From: JANRKB01 sp033763695
GTDB taxonomy: Bacteria > Planctomycetota > Phycisphaerae > Phycisphaerales > UBA1924
DNA: 64,000 nt
Reading direction: 5' to 3'
Assembly: GCA_033763695.1 (NCBI GenBank)
Contig: JANRKB010000043.1
Location: 310,001-374,000, forward strand
Below, in pieces: positions 51,843-60,820 of the stretch. Made by a program: the position numbers and the translations under genes. The notes under the pieces were generated by a model that ran no database searches, had not been told where the DNA came from, and worked only from the letters and a program-made list of their open reading frames with translations. Every line of letters starts with the position of its first letter. Within the stretch, counting starts at the first letter, position 1.

Positions 51843-54800
51843 ATGGCCGACGCCCCCGCACCAACCCCCGCCGCTGCGAACGCGATCCCGCGCGAGAAGC
51901 AGTTCGTTCACCTTCACCTGCACACCGAGTACAGCCTGCTCGACGGCGGCAATCGCATCGACAAGCTCGTCAAGCGCGTTGCCGAACTCGGCATGACCGC
52001 CGTCGGCGTCACCGACCACGGCAATATGTTCGGCGCGGTCGCTCTGTACCTGGCCTGCAAGGACAAGGGCATCAAGCCGATCCTCGGCGTCGAGGCCTAC
52101 GTCGCGCCCGGCAAGCGACAGGACCGCACCTACACCGGCGTGGCCGACGGCGGATATCACCTCGTCCTGCTGGCCGAGAACAACACCGGCTGGCAGAACC
52201 TGCTCGTGCTGTGCAGTGAGGCCTATCTGACGGGCTTCTACTTCAAGCCGCGAATCGATCGCGACCTCTTGGAGAAGCACAGCGAGGGGCTGATCGCGAT
52301 CAACGGGCACCTTGGCTCGGAGATGGGCGAGCACCTGCTCGACTTCGAGCGCTCGCGCGATCCGAAGCACTGGGAAAAGGCGATGGAAAGCGCGCGTTGG
52401 CACGCGCGGGTCTTCGCGCCAGGGCCGACCGGGCCGCGCTTCTTTGTCGAGTTGCAGCACCACGTGGCGGATCAGAACTCGATCAATCCGCACCTGATCA
52501 AGATCGCGCGCGAACTGAACCTGCCCCTGGTGGGCGACAACGACGCGCACTTCCTCAAGGCCGAGGACCACGACGCGCACGACACGCTGGTGTGCATCAG
52601 CACGGGCAAGAGCAAGTTCGACTCGGGTCGCATGAAGTACCCCGAGGAGATCTACGTCAAAAGCCCGGGCGAGATGCGCGATCTCTTCGAGCGCGAGTAT
52701 GGCGATGTCGGGCGCGAGGCGCTCGACAACACCGTCGCGATCGCCGACCGCTGCGATGTGAAGCTGCCGCTGGGCGTGAATAACGCGCCCGCCGTGCGCG
52801 TCCTCGTGCCCAACACGAACGAACTGCCACGACACGACGACCCCGCGTTCGGGGGCGATCTCACCGCGTGGTACAAGGCTTACTGCGGCAAGTTCGAGGT
52901 TCTCCCCTTCCGCAGCGTGCCAACGGCCGAAGAACTCGCTGCCGCCCGCGTCGAGTGTGATGCGGCGCTGCGCATGCTGTCGGAAGCGGGGTTCATCTGG
53001 CGGTATGGACCGGAAGAGCCGAGGCATCAGGCATCAGCCATCGGGGGTTTTTCGAATGCCGAATCCCGAATGCCCAATGCCTCTGCTTCAGCGGATCGCG
53101 CCGAGAAGCGTGCACGCCTCGAACGCGAACTGAAGATCCTCGCCGACAAGAACATCAGCGCGTACTTCCTCATCGTGTGGGACTTCGTCAACGAAGGTCG
53201 CCAACGCGGCATCCCCGCGATCGCCCGCGGCTCGGGCGTTGGCACCATGGTCGGCTATGTGCTCGGCCTCTCCAACGCCTGCCCCGTGCGCTACGGCCTG
53301 CTCTTTGAGCGCTTCACCGACCCGGATCGCAGCGAGTACCCCGATATCGATATCGACCTCTGCCAGGACGGCCGCGGCGACGTGATCAACTACGTCCGCG
53401 ACAAATACGGCCACGTGGCGCAGATCATCACGTTCGGAACGCTCAAGGCCCGCGCCGCCGTGCGCGATGTCGGTCGAGTGCTGGAGATCCCGCTCGCCGA
53501 CGTCGACAAGATCGCCAAGCTCATTCCCGAAGCGCTGGGCATGACGCTCGACGACGCGCTCGAGAAGGAACCCGATCTCAAGAAGCTCTACGACTCCGGC
53601 GAAGACGTGCGCCGTCTCATCGACACCGCGCGCACGCTCGAAGGCCAGGCGCGGCACGCCAGCGTTCACGCCGCGGGCGTCATCGTCGCCACGCGCCCGC
53701 TCAACGAGATCGTGCCGCTCTATAAGCAGACCGGCAGCGCGGAGAATGAAATCGTCACGCAGTGGGACGGGCCCACCTGCGAGAAGATGGGCCTGCTGAA
53801 GATGGACTTCCTCGGCCTGCGGACGCTGTCCGTGGTCGAGCGGGCGAAGAAACTGATTCGAGAGGGGCTCAGCGAGCAAGAGATCTGGTCCGCGGTCGGT
53901 CGCGTCAAGGGCGACGGCGGCCCACATCCCCTCGACCTCGAGCGCCTCAACTTCGATGATCAAGCCGTCTTTGAAGTCTTCCGCCGCGGCGACACCACCG
54001 GCGTCTTCCAGTTTGAATCCGGCGGCATGCGTCGTCTGCTCGTTGAGATGAAGCCCGACCGCCTCGAAGACCTCATCGCCGCCAACGCGCTCTTCCGCCC
54101 GGGTCCGATGGACCTCATCCCCGACTACAACCGGCGCAAGCACGGCACGGAAGACGTGCCGCAGGTCCACGAGATCGTCGATCGCTACACCGCCGAGACC
54201 TACGGCGTCATGGTCTATCAGGAACAGGTCATGCAGATCGTGCACGGCCTGGGCGGCATCAAGCTCCGCGACGCCTACACGCTCATCAAGAACATCAGCA
54301 AGAAGAAGCACGACAAGATCGAGAAGGAACGCCCCAAGTTCGTCGAAGGCGCACAGAAGCAGGGCCTCACCAAGCAGGCCGCTGAAGACCTCTTCGAGCT
54401 CATCCTCAAGTTCGCGGGCTACGGCTTTAACAAGTCGCACTCGACCGGCTACGCCATCGTCGCATATCAGACCGCGTATCTGAAGACCTACTTCCCCAAC
54501 CAGTACATGGCCGCGTTCCTCACCTATGAGTCGGGCGCGAACAAGGTGAGCGAGTGGATTCCGTATCTCGAAGACTGCAAGAAGACGGTCTTCGTCAAGC
54601 CGCAGGCGGACAAGAGCAAGCCCGCGCCGATCGCCAAGGTCGGCGTCGAGGTTCGCCCGCCCGACGTCAACCTCTCCGACGCCGACTTCAGCGTGGTCTA
54701 CGAGCCCGGCGAGACTCGCACCGCACACGCGGGGCACGTCCGCTTCGGCATGGGTGCGATCAAGGGCTGCGGCGACAAGGCCATCGAAGCCATCATCCGC

Positions 54801-55934
54801 GATCGCGCCGGCCTCAAGCCCGACGCCACCAAGGCCGAGGTCGCCGCGTGCCACGATCGCAGGCCGTTCACATCCCTCTTTGATTTCTGCGAGCGCATCC
54901 TCGCCAACCACGGCAATGGCGTGCTCAACAAGGCCACCATCGAAGCCCTGATCCGCTGCGGCGCGTTCGACAGCGTGCACGGTCGCGCCAATCGCGCGGC
55001 CATGCTCGCGACCATCGAACAAGCGATGAGCGCAGGCTCCAAGGCCGCCGCCGACAAAGCCGCAGGCCAAGGCGCGCTCTTCGGGCTCGGCGGTGGAGCA
55101 GCAGCGGAGATCAAGACCACGCCGACGCTCGCCAAGGCCACGCCGTGGACCGAGAGCGAATCACTCGCGAGCGAGAAGGAAGTGCTGGGCTTCTACGTCA
55201 GCAGCCACCCCATCGACCAATGGCGCGCGTGGGCCAACACCTTCGCCACGCACACCTGCGGCACGACCAAAGACGCGCCGCAGGACACCCGCGTCGTGCT
55301 GGCCGCCCTCGTGCAATCCGTCCGAACGATCATCATCAAGAACGGCCGCAGCGCGGGCCAGAAGATGGCGATCGTCAACTTCGAGGACACCGGCGGCAAC
55401 TGCGAAGGTGTGATGTTCAGCGACGCATACGCCCGCTTCGGCCACCTGCTCGACACCACCAACAACATGGGCCTTGTCTTCGTGATGGGCCGCGTCGACC
55501 ACGCCAAGGGTCAGCCGCAGATCCTCGTCGAACGCCTCGTGCCCATCGACGGCGTGCCGCTGCAACCCGGGCGCGTGCGCGTCTACGTTGACGAGATGCG
55601 TCTCAACGGCGGCGCATCCGACGCGCTCAAGAAAGTCGCCACCATCGTCAAGACCGCGACGATGCCCGTCGCGCCCGTGCCCAAGCAGCAAGCCGCCGCG
55701 GGCGCGGTCGACGCCGCCTTCCCCGTGGAGATCGTCATCTCCACCGCAGAAGCCAGCGCACTCCTCGCCGCCGGCGGCGTCAAGGCGTCGCTCGCGCCGA
55801 CCATGGTCCGCGACCTGACACAGATGCTCGGCCCCGGCACCGTCCGCGTCATTGGCGGCGTGTCCATCGACATGGCCGAGAAGAACAATCGCCCCTGGGA
55901 GAAGAAGCGCTCTCGCGGCGACGACGACGAGTAA
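51843..55934 (+). CDS. dnaE: DNA polymerase III alpha subunit
   Basis: A 1363-residue replicative polymerase. The N-terminal PHP domain begins FVHLHLHTEYSLLDGGNRID with VTDHGNMFGAV. The catalytic aspartates are in EYPDIDIDLCQDGRGD at about residue 500, with KMDFLGLRTL downstream. The hinge MVYQEQVMQIVHGLGG and YGFNKSHSTGYAIVAYQTAY (finger/thumb) are intact, and an OB-like late domain has KMAIVNFEDTGGNCEGVMFS. Around residues 393-418 a low-complexity segment (EPRHQASAIGGFSNAESRMP then NASASA) interrupts an otherwise conserved linker and is encoded by a dispersed repeat. The reading frame is kept. Confidence 0.95.
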   Translation: MADAPAPTPAAANAIPREKQFVHLHLHTEYSLLDGGNRIDKLVKRVAELGMTAVGVTDHGNMFGAVALYLACKDKGIKPILGVEAYVAPGKRQDRTYTGVADGGYHLVLLAENNTGWQNLLVLCSEAYLTGFYFKPRIDRDLLEKHSEGLIAINGHLGSEMGEHLLDFERSRDPKHWEKAMESARWHARVFAPGPTGPRFFVELQHHVADQNSINPHLIKIARELNLPLVGDNDAHFLKAEDHDAHDTLVCISTGKSKFDSGRMKYPEEIYVKSPGEMRDLFEREYGDVGREALDNTVAIADRCDVKLPLGVNNAPAVRVLVPNTNELPRHDDPAFGGDLTAWYKAYCGKFEVLPFRSVPTAEELAAARVECDAALRMLSEAGFIWRYGPEEPRHQASAIGGFSNAESRMPNASASADRAEKRARLERELKILADKNISAYFLIVWDFVNEGRQRGIPAIARGSGVGTMVGYVLGLSNACPVRYGLLFERFTDPDRSEYPDIDIDLCQDGRGDVINYVRDKYGHVAQIITFGTLKARAAVRDVGRVLEIPLADVDKIAKLIPEALGMTLDDALEKEPDLKKLYDSGEDVRRLIDTARTLEGQARHASVHAAGVIVATRPLNEIVPLYKQTGSAENEIVTQWDGPTCEKMGLLKMDFLGLRTLSVVERAKKLIREGLSEQEIWSAVGRVKGDGGPHPLDLERLNFDDQAVFEVFRRGDTTGVFQFESGGMRRLLVEMKPDRLEDLIAANALFRPGPMDLIPDYNRRKHGTEDVPQVHEIVDRYTAETYGVMVYQEQVMQIVHGLGGIKLRDAYTLIKNISKKKHDKIEKERPKFVEGAQKQGLTKQAAEDLFELILKFAGYGFNKSHSTGYAIVAYQTAYLKTYFPNQYMAAFLTYESGANKVSEWIPYLEDCKKTVFVKPQADKSKPAPIAKVGVEVRPPDVNLSDADFSVVYEPGETRTAHAGHVRFGMGAIKGCGDKAIEAIIRDRAGLKPDATKAEVAACHDRRPFTSLFDFCERILANHGNGVLNKATIEALIRCGAFDSVHGRANRAAMLATIEQAMSAGSKAAADKAAGQGALFGLGGGAAAEIKTTPTLAKATPWTESESLASEKEVLGFYVSSHPIDQWRAWANTFATHTCGTTKDAPQDTRVVLAALVQSVRTIIIKNGRSAGQKMAIVNFEDTGGNCEGVMFSDAYARFGHLLDTTNNMGLVFVMGRVDHAKGQPQILVERLVPIDGVPLQPGRVRVYVDEMRLNGGASDALKKVATIVKTATMPVAPVPKQQAAAGAVDAAFPVEIVISTAEASALLAAGGVKASLAPTMVRDLTQMLGPGTVRVIGGVSIDMAEKNNRPWEKKRSRGDDDE
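53022..53093. repeat. dispersed repeat, copy 2, inserted in frame in dnaE
   Basis: The left part AGGCATCAGGCATCAGCCATCG (53023-53044) is a direct GGCATCA pair. The right part (53052-53093) matches 276-319, with the core GAATGCCGAATCCCGAATGC. The two halves are inversely related around AGGCAT/ATGCCT, so the unit can form a hairpin. It is flanked on both sides by conserved dnaE codons. Confidence 0.6.
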
Positions 55935-55991
55935 GCCGGCGCGACCGCGTCTCTCGGGTAACTTCGTCGGCTCACGACGTACGCTTGCGCC

Positions 55992-56498
55992 ATGCGAGAC
56001 TGGATGACACTCGACCTGACGCGATCGAACACCACTTCGCCGGAGCCGACGCCAGGCTCCTGCACGCGGCACGAGCCCGAGACCGACGACGCCGAGGGCC
56101 TCGCGAGGCTCATGCTCGACGCGTACCGCGGCACGATCGACGATGGCGGCGAAACGCTCGACGAAGCAAAGGGAGAGGTCGCAAAGCTGCTCGCAGGCCA
56201 GTACGGGCAGCTTGATCGCGGCGCCTCCTCACTCTTTTCCGCCGATGGCACGTTCGTCGCCGCGACCATCATCACGCGCGACGCCACAAAGATCGCGACC
56301 GGAGAGGCGTTCCTTGCGTTCTCAATGACCGCACCGAACTGGAAGCGCCGCGGCCTCGCCCGCGCCGGCCTTGTCCGTGCGATCAGCGTGCTGAGCCAGC
56401 GCGGCGAACCGCGATTGCATCTGCTTGTGACGCAAGGCAACGAGCCCGCGGCTCGCCTCTATCGCGATCTTGGATTTGTGGTGACCCAGTCGAAGTAG
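55992..56498 (+). CDS. GNAT-family N-acetyltransferase
   Basis: A 168-residue acetyl-CoA-dependent transferase. The family core is visible as FLAFSMTAPNWKRRGLARAG with the CoA-binding RRGLAR loop, followed by the C-terminal block LLVTQGNEPAARLYRDLGF, which ends the GNAT fold. An N-terminal DDAEGLARLMLDAYRG helix precedes it. The substrate is unknown. It lies 57 bases after dnaE, on the same strand. Confidence 0.75.
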   Translation: MRDWMTLDLTRSNTTSPEPTPGSCTRHEPETDDAEGLARLMLDAYRGTIDDGGETLDEAKGEVAKLLAGQYGQLDRGASSLFSADGTFVAATIITRDATKIATGEAFLAFSMTAPNWKRRGLARAGLVRAISVLSQRGEPRLHLLVTQGNEPAARLYRDLGFVVTQSK

Positions 56499-56526
56499 TT
56501 TCAGCGACTCTTGGTGCGCGCGTGCG

Positions 56527-57000
56527 TCACGCCGCCTTCGCAGGCGCGCCGGTGTACAGGCCCAGGTGCCACGCGCCGCCCTCGCCTTCCACGCTGCGCA
56601 CGACAACGCCGATCCGCGCCGGCATCGACGCATCCTCGGGATAGATCGTGAATGTCGAGCCGGGCTTGACGTACTCGTGGCAGACCACGCCCACGCCGCC
56701 CGCGCTGGCGTCGGTGAATGTCACGCTCGTCAGCAGAGGCCGCGCATTCTCGCGATGGAACACAGCGACCGCACTGCCCTCGAGCGGCACGCGCTCGTGA
56801 CGCCGCCGATCGAGCTTGAACACGCGTGGCTCGGTCTCCGCGGCATCGCGCGTGATCGGCGAGCCCGTCGGTCGCGGCACGCCCGTCGTCGGCAGTCGCC
56901 CGAGGCTGTCCCGGCGATCGTTCGGATCACGGGGCGCGTTGGGGTTGCCAGGTGCGCGGCGGGGGTCACCAGGGCCGGGGTTCTTTGCAGAGTGGGCCAT
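56527..57000 (-). CDS. PilZ-domain protein
   Basis: A 157-residue probable cyclic-di-GMP receptor. The N-terminus is Pro/Asn-rich and low complexity (AHSAKNPGPGDPRRAPGNPN). The PilZ motif RRRHERVPLEGSAV gives the RxxxR c-di-GMP site, and DASAGGVGVVCHEYV supplies the D/NxSxxG block. The C-terminal strand VEGEGGAWHLGLYTG closes the barrel. The ATG at 57000 is chosen because homology begins after a short disordered region; a TTG at 57063 would extend it. It is oriented against the GNAT gene (convergent). Confidence 0.75.
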   Translation of the reverse strand: MAHSAKNPGPGDPRRAPGNPNAPRDPNDRRDSLGRLPTTGVPRPTGSPITRDAAETEPRVFKLDRRRHERVPLEGSAVAVFHRENARPLLTSVTFTDASAGGVGVVCHEYVKPGSTFTIYPEDASMPARIGVVVRSVEGEGGAWHLGLYTGAPAKAA

Positions 57001-57453
57001 ATCAGGGCTATCGACCCCGGCCGCGGGCGGCTGAAGCCCGAGGGCCGAAAATCTCCGGGCCAAAACCGCCCCGAACAGGCCATTCTGGGGCTTTGGCGAC
57101 CGGTCCGGACGGCCGATGAAGTGTTCGCGTCGGCTACAGTCCCGCCGCTTCGTTGCACAACCGTTTCAACGCGAAAGACGCGAAGGAAGACAAAGACAGG
57201 AACACAGAGGGAACAGAGAAGAAGAGGAGAGAACAGAGGTGAACGTGGTGGAAAGGCAGCAAGCCGCCGCGCCCTTCCGTCTCCCGCCCCAACGCACACG
57301 ATCGGCTCCCGCTTCCCGGCTTCTGGGTTCCTCTCCTCGACTTTCTTCGCGATCTTCGTGCCCTTCGCGTTCAACTCTTTCCGGCCTTCTCTGCTTCCTC
57401 TTCTTCGCTCTGTTTCCTCTGTGTTCTGTCTCGTCATTCGTTCTGGAGCACTC
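57001..57453. other. 453-bp spacer before the ROK kinase, with a long imperfect inverted repeat
   Basis: This is purine-rich on the left (57165-57239) and pyrimidine-rich on the right (57345-57433). GAACACAGAGGGAACAGAG then AAGAAGAGG (57200-57227) pairs with the complement of 57397-57426 over 28 of 30 positions. If transcribed from the left, the leader could form a hairpin with a loop of about 170 bases. No gene was recognised. Confidence 0.55.
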
Positions 57454-58416
57454 ATGCCCCCGTCCAAGCCCATCATCGGTATTGACCTCGGCGGAACCAA
57501 CATGCAGATCGGCGTCGTGACGCCCGCCGGCAAGGTCATCGGCAGCGCCAAGCGCAAGACCAAGGCCGACGAAGGGCGCGACGCGGTGCTGGGCCGCATC
57601 GTCGACGGCATCAACGAAGCCTGCGAAAGCGCCAAGCTCAAGCTCTCCGACATGGCCGCCGTCGGCCTCGCCGCGCCGGGCGCGGTAGACCCCGACGATG
57701 GCATCGTGCTCGAAGCCGTGAACCTCGGCTGGCGCAACGAGAAGATCGCCGAGATCATGACCAAGAAACTCGGCATCAAGACCATCCTCGACAACGACGT
57801 CAACGCTGCGGCGTGGGGCGAATGGGCCCACGGCAGCGGCAAGCAATCGGCCAACATGCTCGCCGTCTGGGTCGGCACCGGCATCGGCGGCGGGCTCATC
57901 CTCAACGGCTCGCTCTACTACGGCCACTTCGAAACCGCCGGCGAAATCGGGCACATGCTCGCCCTGCCGTACAACCCGCCCGGCGAACGCTCGGTCGAAC
58001 ACAACTGCTCGCGCACCACGGTCGTCAATCGCATCGTCAAGCTCATCCGCGCCGGCCGCAAGTCGGTCGTGAGCGAACTGTGCGAGGGCGACCTGGACAA
58101 GGTGAAGTCCAAGACCGTCGCGAAAGCGTACGAGATGAAGGATGAACTGACGATCGAGGTCGTCGATCATGCCGCGGAGCTCTTGGGCATCTCGATCGCG
58201 GGCGTCGTCACGCTGCTGTCACTCGAGCGCGTCGTGCTCGGCGGCGGCCTGACCGAAGCCCTCGGCAACGTCTGGGTCGACATGGTGCAAAAGTCCGTCA
58301 AGCAGTACGCCTTCCCCGAGCGATGCAAGCAGGTGAAGGTCGTCGGCAGCGTGCTCGAAGACAACGCCGGCGTCATCGGCGCGGCCATGCTCGCGGCCAA
58401 GGCGATTGAGAAGTAA
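57454..58416 (+). CDS. ROK-family sugar kinase (glucokinase-like)
   Basis: A 320-residue kinase. The ATP motif IIGIDLGGTNMQIGVVTPAG is at the N-terminus. The ROK signature region VWVGTGIGGGLILNGSLYYG leads to AGEIGHMLAL. The usual zinc motif CxCGxxGCxE after this is replaced by PYNPPGERSVEHNCSRTTVV, so the zinc site appears lost. The C-terminus has RVVLGGGLTEALG. Members phosphorylate glucose or N-acetyl sugars or act as repressors; a helix-turn-helix is absent, so kinase is more likely. The ATG at 57454 follows GGAG and gives a normal length; the upstream frame is open but contains only leader repeats. Confidence 0.83.
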   Translation: MPPSKPIIGIDLGGTNMQIGVVTPAGKVIGSAKRKTKADEGRDAVLGRIVDGINEACESAKLKLSDMAAVGLAAPGAVDPDDGIVLEAVNLGWRNEKIAEIMTKKLGIKTILDNDVNAAAWGEWAHGSGKQSANMLAVWVGTGIGGGLILNGSLYYGHFETAGEIGHMLALPYNPPGERSVEHNCSRTTVVNRIVKLIRAGRKSVVSELCEGDLDKVKSKTVAKAYEMKDELTIEVVDHAAELLGISIAGVVTLLSLERVVLGGGLTEALGNVWVDMVQKSVKQYAFPERCKQVKVVGSVLEDNAGVIGAAMLAAKAIEK

Positions 58417-58449
58417 GCGAGAAGAGACGAAGAGCGTACGGCAGCCTTT

Positions 58450-58565
58450 CCGTGCCACCGGTCGTTGGCTTTGCAACGGCCGGTGCAGTGAAGGCACCGC
58501 CGGCGCAGCTGATGAAACAGCACCGGCAACCCCGAAGATGCGCCAGATGCTGGCACGAACGGGAT
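58450..58565. repeat. REP-like repeat downstream of the RAYT gene
   Basis: The ends CGTGCCA (58451) and TGGCACG are inverted. Inside, ACCGGTCGTTG and CAACGGCCGGT form an 11-bp hairpin with one G-T pair. It shares start, hairpin and end blocks with the unit at 59223-59320, in the same orientation. Confidence 0.55.
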
Positions 58566-58579
58566 TTGGTGCCGGTAGA

Positions 58580-59176
58580 CTAGACGAATCCTCGCCATGA
58601 TTCCCAGCCCGGATCGGTCGGCTGATCACGCGACAGCGATGCGTCCGGCCGCCCCAGCCACGAATGAACGCTGGACCACCGCCACTCGTCCGGCGATCGG
58701 ACAAGGCCCCTCGTCACGGGGTTGCGATGGATGTAGCGTATTTCGCGCGTGAACTCATCTGCGTTCCGCACATTCCGATCAAATCCGCCGCCCTTGAGCC
58801 AGAATCGGTGTGTTCCATCGGCTTGCCGAATCTCGCCAAGGATGCCAGCGTCGTTCGCTCGCCACCGGGCCAAGACGCGGATCGCAACGCTTGTCTTCAA
58901 GTATGCGAGCGCCGGCCTAAGCGGTACGCTTCGCGCGCTGCTTGTGAGGAGGTGGACATGCTCCGGCATAACCACCCAAGCAAAGAGCCTCAGCCCAAAG
59001 CGACGCCGAGTCGCACCGAGTCGATCTATGAAAAGGTCGGCGATCCTTGGGTTTCGAAAGAACGGCAGCCTCCGCCCACAGGAGAAAGTGACGAATCGGA
59101 CGCCGCCATCAAACTCACGACGCTGAAGTCGCTTTCGATACGGGTTGCCGTCTTTCACAAGAGCAGCATACGACAC
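58580..59176 (-). mobile_element. REP-associated tyrosine transposase (RAYT, Y1_Tnp)
   Basis: A 198-residue HUH-type transposase gene. The His-U-His motif is WVVMPEHVHLLTSSA, and the C-terminal family block is EIRYIHRNPVTRGLVRSPDE then WRWSSVHSWLG. RAYT proteins nick single-stranded DNA and act on REP-type palindromes, and are usually single-copy residents. The start is GTG at 59176. Both flanks hold a REP-like repeat (58450-58565 and 59223-59320). It is convergent with the ROK kinase. Confidence 0.8.
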
Positions 59177-59222
59177 GGACGGAACCGTGGATCGAGGCGT
59201 CGACTCGCGGTGTCATCAGCAG

Positions 59223-59320
59223 CCCGTGCAACCAGTCGTTGGTTTGGCAACATCGGTGCAGCGGGTGATGGCGGCACCGACCGGCTCGAAGACTCGCCAG
59301 TCGGTGGCACGGTCCCGTTC
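59223..59320. repeat. REP-like repeat upstream of the RAYT gene
   Basis: Same orientation and block order as the unit at 58450-58565: CCGTGC, GTCGTTGG, GCAAC, CGGTGCAG, GGCACCG, and an end at GGTGGCACGG. It is more diverged in the hairpin (ACCAGTCGTTG against CAACATCGGT). It overlaps the region just before the RAYT start. Confidence 0.5.
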
Positions 59321-59348
59321 CTGTTTCGTCTTTTTCTCTCTTTGTCGC

Positions 59349-60491
59349 TTACCGCTCGTTCATCGGCGTATAGCGGACGTCGTGGGATCCCTTGTAATCG
59401 ACGTCGGGGCGAAACAAGCGATTGTCGCCCAACTGCTCGATCACGTGCCCCGACCACCCGCCCACGCGCGCCAGCACAAAGCACGGCGTGAACAGGTCCA
59501 GCGGCAGACCGATGCAGTGGTACGTCGTCGCGCTGTAGAAGTCGACGTTGGGATAGATGCCCTTGGCCGCCACCGCCGTCGCCATCACCTCTTCCACGCG
59601 CTTGCTCTTGAGGAAGAGCGACTCATTGCCCGTGTCGTACGCGAGCTGCTTGGCCAGCACCTGCAGGTGCGTCGCGCGCGGGTCGTACGCGCGATAGATG
59701 CGATGGCCGAAGCCCATGATTTTGTCTTTCTTCGCCAGCTTGTCGAGCACATACTTCTCGACGGCATCCACGCTGGGGATCTCCGAGAGCATCTTCATGA
59801 CGCCCTCGTTCGCGCCGCCGTGCAACGGGCCGCGCAGCGAACCGATCGCCGCGGTGATCGCCGAGTAGATGTCGCTGAGCGTCGAGATGACGACGCGCGC
59901 CGAGAAGGTCGAGTTGTTCAGGCCGTGGTCGGCGTGCAGAACGAGACACACGTCCATCGCCTTGCCCATCGTCGCGGTCGGACGCTCGCCGTTGAGCATG
60001 TAGAGGAAGTTCTCGGCGTACGACAGGCTGCGATCGGGCTTGACGATCGGCTTGCCCTGGCGATACCGATGGAAGCCTGCAAGCATCGACGGCACCTGTG
60101 CCAGGATCTTCATCGCGCGGGCCCGCACGCCGGCGGCATCGGTCACGTTCGGCGTCGCATCATCAAGGCCCAGCGAGCTCACGAGCGTGCGCATCACGTG
60201 CATCGGCTCGGCGTTCTTGGGCATCGCCAGCAGACGCGCCTCGACGGCGGGGCTCAGCGTGCTGGCATCACGCAACTCGGCGGTGAAGGCGTCGAGTTCA
60301 GCCTTCTTGGGCAGGCGCAGGTTCCAGAGAAGGAAGACGGTCTCTTCGAACGTCGACTTGCTGGCCAATTCGCCGATCGGGATGCCGACGTATTCGAGGA
60401 TGCCCTTCTCGCCGTCGATGAACGACATGCGCGTCTCGGCTGCGATCACGCCTTCCAGACCCTTGGAGTACGTCTTGGTATCACCGGCCAT
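59349..60491 (-). CDS. gltA: citrate synthase
   Basis: A 380-residue TCA-cycle enzyme condensing oxaloacetate and acetyl-CoA. The start at 60491 begins MAGDTKTYSKGLEGVIAAET, matching short Gram-positive-type citrate synthases (about 370-390 residues). Catalytic His regions are HADHGLNNSTFSAR and LRGPLHGGANEGVMKML; KIMGFGHRIYRAYDPRA carries the third site. GAGGAAAGG precedes the ATG. A longer upstream frame lacks homology. It belongs with sdhCAB in the same cycle although far away. Confidence 0.93.
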   Translation of the reverse strand: MAGDTKTYSKGLEGVIAAETRMSFIDGEKGILEYVGIPIGELASKSTFEETVFLLWNLRLPKKAELDAFTAELRDASTLSPAVEARLLAMPKNAEPMHVMRTLVSSLGLDDATPNVTDAAGVRARAMKILAQVPSMLAGFHRYRQGKPIVKPDRSLSYAENFLYMLNGERPTATMGKAMDVCLVLHADHGLNNSTFSARVVISTLSDIYSAITAAIGSLRGPLHGGANEGVMKMLSEIPSVDAVEKYVLDKLAKKDKIMGFGHRIYRAYDPRATHLQVLAKQLAYDTGNESLFLKSKRVEEVMATAVAAKGIYPNVDFYSATTYHCIGLPLDLFTPCFVLARVGGWSGHVIEQLGDNRLFRPDVDYKGSHDVRYTPMNER

Positions 60492-60820
60492 CGTGCTCGA
60501 CCTTTCCTCGTTGGACCCGCAATCAAGTCTGTCCGAACCATCTCCCGCCGCGCCGCGAGAGCCACGGGCAATCCACCCGCGCTTCCGAGTGCTGTGACGG
60601 ACGCGGCGAGAACCGCCCGCGTCGCCCATGCCGCCTGACGCGACATGACGCTCCGTGTCCTGACGGGTCGGTCACCACCCATCCCTGCCGACCAGACCCG
60701 ACTATAGGAAACCGCGTGCGTCAGCGGCAACGGTTTCGCCCCGGCCGCCCGCGCCGATTCGCGCCCGTCCAATCCCCGGGTCGGCCCCCACTTTCCCCGA
60801 GCGTCCGATACCATCGCCTC

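Noticed and set aside
53088..55070. Minus-strand frame opposite dnaE
   Set aside because: Antisense shadow of a universally conserved gene.
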